The translations under genes were made by a program, and so were the position numbers. Below are positions 63,101-64,000 of a stretch of 64,000 bases of DNA, piece by piece. Under the pieces are notes generated by a model, which had not been told where the DNA came from, made no database searches, and worked only from the letters and a program-made list of their open reading frames with translations. Within the stretch, counting starts at the first letter, position 1. Each line of letters begins with the position of its first letter. This DNA comes from Anaerolineae bacterium (GTDB taxonomy: Bacteria; Chloroflexota; Anaerolineae; JAAYZQ01). The stretch is taken from the NCBI GenBank assembly GCA_016929795.1, contig JAFGIA010000415.1, positions 1-64,000 of the forward strand. The letters are read 5' to 3'.

Positions 63101-63345
63101 ACCTTATTCTACTGGACATCAGGATGCCGGGCATGGATGGATACGAGGTCATCCGTCACCTGAAGGCGGACGCGGATCACCGGAGTATTCCCATTATCGT
63201 GATTACTGCAAGTCCTGTGGACAAGGAGCGCGATCGCGTGCGAGTGCTGGGGATGGGGGCCAGCCAATACGTGACCAAGCCACTGTCGATTGAAGCGCTG
63301 ATCCAGGAGATCAAAAAGACGATCTCTGAGAGGGAGCCCGAGTGA
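54106..63345 (+). CDS. Giant hybrid sensor histidine kinase with 13 GAF domains, PAS and two receiver domains
   Basis: A 3079-residue protein. Residues 20-160 carry about five hydrophobic segments. Then 13 GAF domains follow in tandem (approximate starts 182, 356, 527, 695, 865, 1034, 1216, 1389, 1577, 1740, 1906, 2076, 2272), each closing with a motif like A-x-A-x-x-N-A-x-L. A coiled coil lies at about 2235-2275. A PAS domain starts near 2449 (ILESIADGVLVLDHNG). The H-box is SHELRTPM with His2590, and the ATP-binding G-boxes DTGIGIA and GGTGLGLSIVK follow. Two receiver domains have phosphorylation Asp2879 and Asp3004. No internal stop or frameshift is seen. It is probably the main sensor of the cluster. 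Confidence 0.95.
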   Translation: MMISGVHARPEGRIERLLLWLQRIAFGMLVLVALVRAEFVDALALAAVLAVHALVYIAIRRLDRTAVTLWLVSIVDVILASIAFIFAQTEAGQVGMLGLVPAAILATRLPLWQALGMNVLLWLVFTFPYLQAWSGLDDPLTVAPIFSNLFLYPAITFVVSYLTAMEARQARMDRDAVLRLRQLAVVHDVGSTVSSTLDLGEVLDLVTAKAIEILDAEGGLLFLLEDRSRELVCRVAQGQGIEIPIGHHVVAGEGIVGRALAQRQPQLITERDTALVPTGAPEAGEPKIRDSVAVPLISQGRVVGVLQVANKRGVHAFDQEDVDLLSTFAIQAAIAIENARLYEQTDEALHRRLQELATIEEIDHELGGALNYDRIVRLVLQRAVEACQASSGSIGVLVDGDRRIRFQFWHAGDDGTTADSSRQLSTVEWTVDRGIVGRVLTSGEPALVEDVSQDPDYQPVTETTRSEVAVPIRREDRIIGILNLESEHLAAFGGQDLRFLEHLADHAGIAIENARLFREQEQRATALAMLNEVSAVVSSQLDPDRVLETIVESVIDVAGCQKAAIFVADEGRVSLRMSRGLSDEYIAAAQDIEITPDGRAQAMLSREPLVVPDLEVDETIQGFSDLARREGFRAVVDVPLRVRDICLGELTVYYAEPRQFDQVEIDTLKSFANQAAIALDNARTFQAERQRTQMFSAIGEISREIRTGLELEHTLDLILTRVCDLVDYYIAEICLWDPARGVLVTWASAGDPRYIARTGGFYKLDEGYTGWIARNRQMLLISDISSWHEAQPKIDLTETPVRSYVGLPLETGDEFVGTLELASDRLAAYDERSVEILEILADQAAVAIHNAKLYRETQRRYEQTQLLLRIAEAIGSTLDLTETVRRVAREMCRALEADMGGVFLPTADGMHLRAVAGYHIPSEHLEFYQELLIPLHGHRFLEEAWETRQAVHSSDLANDPRIDQSLIGALPNQTALFAPMVVRDEVIGGIYAVWHQERRELTVEELQLANAIAWQAGAVVENSRLFDAQQRQVRELGILFETSAAVSSSLALSDVLGTVAQQMARALNVASCTISDWDPERGVVTTLVERTLDPDQQWVPMKGDIGRTYALEEYQATAEVLHERRPGIIRASDTKADAAERELLEMFDRQSLLMLPLVAHDKVVGLVELYEDRPDREFTEDDVRLGTALASQAAIAIENARLYEQTDERLQARVDELTALQRVTRELNASLALDHIVEAVLDAAIESTEATHGNVMLLDMTTGHLMLRATRGYTEEEIARLERMLLETASQGVVQQVIRTGEAYLIEDTEIEVLEVCVKENNRSALSVPILYEGLVVGVVNLGHTAPSAFGGQALAYVQSRTEQAALAIGNAMRFEEQLRANESLRARNEQMASLLDVSRKLRTDVPLDEVLEEVAYAIQETVGFDFVLISLREGIPPVMWRAAAAGLPIQQFEELRQVRQPAECFDALFRDEYRLGSCYFFPFDKRDDWGAELHTIVPMTESGEWEEGRWHPLDMLLAPLYGGGGRLLGHISLDQPRDGLRPSPRTLNTLAIFANQAAIAVENARLYADAQRRAQNLELINEVGRSLTQVLDPNLVLTTVVRAVCDLLKCEFASIFQIDPLDGRLAAIASQGARLADMEDLRFSVGEGLVGYVAATREPLLIADTSQEPRFVEGPVPVGAILLAPVVAGNQLIGVLTAGSPYPQALTPADQVLLATLADQTAVALESARLFDTTQQAALRLSLLNEIGRRAAAELHAGEMLDTSVQALQQNLGFFRMAAFLLDERTGHLYAAAANDAFWPVIPKNFRLAVGEGLIGSAAAIGETVLVNDTASDMRYYCSGDWQCAASLSVPIKVRDTVIGVLHAEAERPMAFREGDAAALEIAADQLAVALQNARLFNETQRRVAELATINEIGRAISSALDVSDLYELIYNQVSKLLDTSNFHVALFDAEQQVIQIEFLVEHGRRQEPVVLSLGQGLTSYLIRTGEPVLLTHGSQEFLSEQGLSLERDPARSWLGVPMIAEDRVIGAIAVQSFDKDGAFDQGHLELLTTIAGQAAVAFQNVRLFEERDRRIGELAVLNEVSRAMGATLDLDQTLEIVYQQASRLLDATNFYIALYNGERDEITFPFVVDPEGREDWSPRKGGRGLTGRVIATGEPLLLPEGAAGMYREQGMEVRAGLCRSWLGVPMIAEDRVLGVIAVQNYDREHAYDADDLKLLATVASQSAMAVRNAQLYQQIVHFSSELEEMVEARTRDLEKALDDLRVERDRVETLYRITSELGATLELERVLQRALQLFAEALGVEHGTILLLDQETGLLTLRATLEKGRQLPRDGKPTRWRHRVGLAGWVLDRREPVLIEDISTDSRWVHREDKELNIRSVLAAPLSLGGGDVLGVITLGHPQIGYFTPEHLQLVTASTTQMAIAVNNSDLYAFITDQADQLGAALHAQQEEVAKSRAILESIADGVLVLDHNGRVLLVNPAAEEMLGFAAIALEGEHFRHMLGLGESQAERDLAQALYRELRLRLEVEGEDEPVQAASIRMEAARRVLSVTIAPLIVSLGGPPGLVAAIRDVSREAEVERLKNEFISTVSHELRTPMTSIKGYTDLLFLGMAGGLTDAQRNFLQIIKSNADRLTALVNDILDISRIETGRVRLTIEALDVVDLIDGVVVSFKEQYREKNMELVWQPPTDLPEVRGDAARVTQVLTNLVANAWHYTPKGGRVVVSAHQVEGFVQIDVTDTGIGIAAEDCDRIFDRFFRVDHPVVQEAGGTGLGLSIVKMFVEMLGGEIWVESEVGVGSTFSFTVPLATTDLPEPDAGVLTIEATPVATRRPKILVVEDDRDLALLLRRQLESDGYQVVLTGSGEDAVWLAREEQPQLITLDIMLPDVDGFAVLERLKENAKTSAIPVVITSVLADAEREKGYSLGAVDYVVKPFAEDKLVTAVRRALSTLDTSEPHRVLVVDDDPDILGLMEEALSFHGYTVDRAANGREALQQVAAVRPDLILLDIRMPGMDGYEVIRHLKADADHRSIPIIVITASPVDKERDRVRVLGMGASQYVTKPLSIEALIQEIKKTISEREPE

Positions 63346-64000
63346 ACATAGTGCGCGGAGCCGCAGCAACGGTTCCAATGCCGGTGTACAACCTGGGATG
63401 GTGGGGCAAGGCCGTCATGCTACTGCTGGCTGTTGCGGCTCTTACGGTTCAGGTGTCTGCCATTATTGACGAGCTGGGGCAGCGGAGCATCGCGCGCTCG
63501 GCAGGTATCGCTCACATGCAGATGACGGACCTTGTTGTGCACGAGACGGGTGCGGCAGCAGAGCGGGTGGGGATTGAAGTGGGCGACCGGGTGCTCACGC
63601 TAAATGGCAAGGCAGTATCATCCTACCTCAATTACCGCCGTACGCTCAACCAGTTCGCACTGGGCAGCATGGTCTCGCTCGTGGTAGAGCGCGATGGCCA
63701 AGAGGTCGAGGTCGGTCCGGTGAAAGTGGGCAGGCTTGATTTCCGCGCAGGCGTTTTCGCGATGCGGAACCTGGTTGGCTTGTTGTGCACGGCCGTCGCA
63801 ACCTGGGTGGGATTGGCTCGGCCCGGACTGCGAGCAGCACAGCTTTTTTTCCTGGCCGCACTGGGCCTCGGAGTGTATCTTGTTTGCACGGGGACGAGAA
63901 ATGATGCACTGGTCTATATCCAGGCGGCAGCCCTGGCATTCACGCCGATGCTCGCCATTCACTTTTTCCTCACGTTTCCAAGAGAGTGGATCGTCGCCAG
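63342..64000 (+). CDS. PDZ-domain membrane sensor-like protein, truncated by window end
   Basis: A frame open from the GTG at 63342 (overlapping the kinase stop by 4 bases, GTGA) to the end of the window; about 219 residues are present. After a first hydrophobic segment (AVMLLLAVAALTVQ) a PDZ-like domain is read: VVHETGAAAERVGIEVGDRV, LTLNGKAVSSYLNYRR, VSLVVERDGQEVEV. Three more hydrophobic segments follow (GVFAMRNLVGLLCTAVATW, LFFLAALGLGVYLV, AALAFTPMLAIHFFL). Such N-termini front histidine kinases or SpoIIE-type phosphatases in related genomes. The C-terminal effector lies outside the window. Confidence 0.75.
   Translation, partial: MNIVRGAAATVPMPVYNLGWWGKAVMLLLAVAALTVQVSAIIDELGQRSIARSAGIAHMQMTDLVVHETGAAAERVGIEVGDRVLTLNGKAVSSYLNYRRTLNQFALGSMVSLVVERDGQEVEVGPVKVGRLDFRAGVFAMRNLVGLLCTAVATWVGLARPGLRAAQLFFLAALGLGVYLVCTGTRNDALVYIQAAALAFTPMLAIHFFLTFPREWIVA

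Overview
The window looks like a chromosomal segment of a Chloroflexota (Anaerolineae-like) bacterium. This is inferred from gene content, not from a marker gene: two large MalT-type LuxR regulators, a huge multi-GAF histidine kinase, lipoproteins with Thr/Pro-rich linkers, a GTPase/roadblock signalling module, and GC-rich coding DNA interrupted by AT-rich heptamer repeats between genes. No rRNA, tRNA, CRISPR array, insertion sequence or phage gene was seen.

Layout. (1) 1-3177, plus strand: the end of an oligopeptide/dipeptide ABC transporter operon (permease, a small membrane-anchored protein, two ATPases), closed by a hairpin. (2) 3250-6588, minus strand: a redox membrane operon with a polyferredoxin, a TauE/CcdA-like membrane protein with cysteines, a 36-residue ORF, an 82-residue soluble protein and a multi-spanning membrane protein. 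It is preceded by a promoter with a perfect palindrome. (3) 6744-15961: two LuxR/MalT-type ATPase regulators flanking a ClbS/DinB-like protein, a DUF5655 protein, a secreted linear-amide C-N hydrolase, an unknown protein and a VCBS-repeat gene remnant.

(4) 15958-43314, minus strand: a 27 kb surface-glycan locus. It starts at a near-consensus promoter overlapped by an 11-bp inverted repeat, just upstream of an EPS-associated MarR-type regulator. It then carries a complete pseudaminic acid pathway (pseB, pseC, pseF, pseG, pseH, pseI) with an aldo/keto reductase and an SDR inserted, a Wzx flippase, several glycosyltransferases, two nucleotide-sugar SDR enzymes, a nucleotidyltransferase, wecB, a fused O-antigen ligase-TPR-cyclophilin protein, a WecA/TagO-type initiating transferase, a UDP-sugar dehydrogenase and a VTT-domain membrane protein. 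The likely logic is nucleotide-sugar synthesis, assembly on undecaprenyl phosphate, flipping by Wzx, and polymerisation or ligation.

(5) 43417-46784, minus strand: an M24 aminopeptidase, a protein with a degenerate zinc-protease-like motif, and a DUF3048 lipoprotein. (6) 47220-64000, plus strand: a signalling cluster resembling the conservons of Actinobacteria. It has a DUF4388 protein, a small GTPase, a roadblock protein, an alpha/beta hydrolase, a V4R-domain protein, a left-handed beta-helix protein, a homologue of cyanobacterial acyl-ACP reductase, a response regulator, a 3079-residue kinase with 13 GAF domains and two receiver domains, and a PDZ membrane protein cut by the window end.

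The most notable features are the conservon-like cluster with its acyl-ACP reductase homologue, the ligase-TPR-cyclophilin fusion, the pseudaminic acid locus with its promoter-operator, and a dispersed period-7 repeat family that also enters coding sequence.
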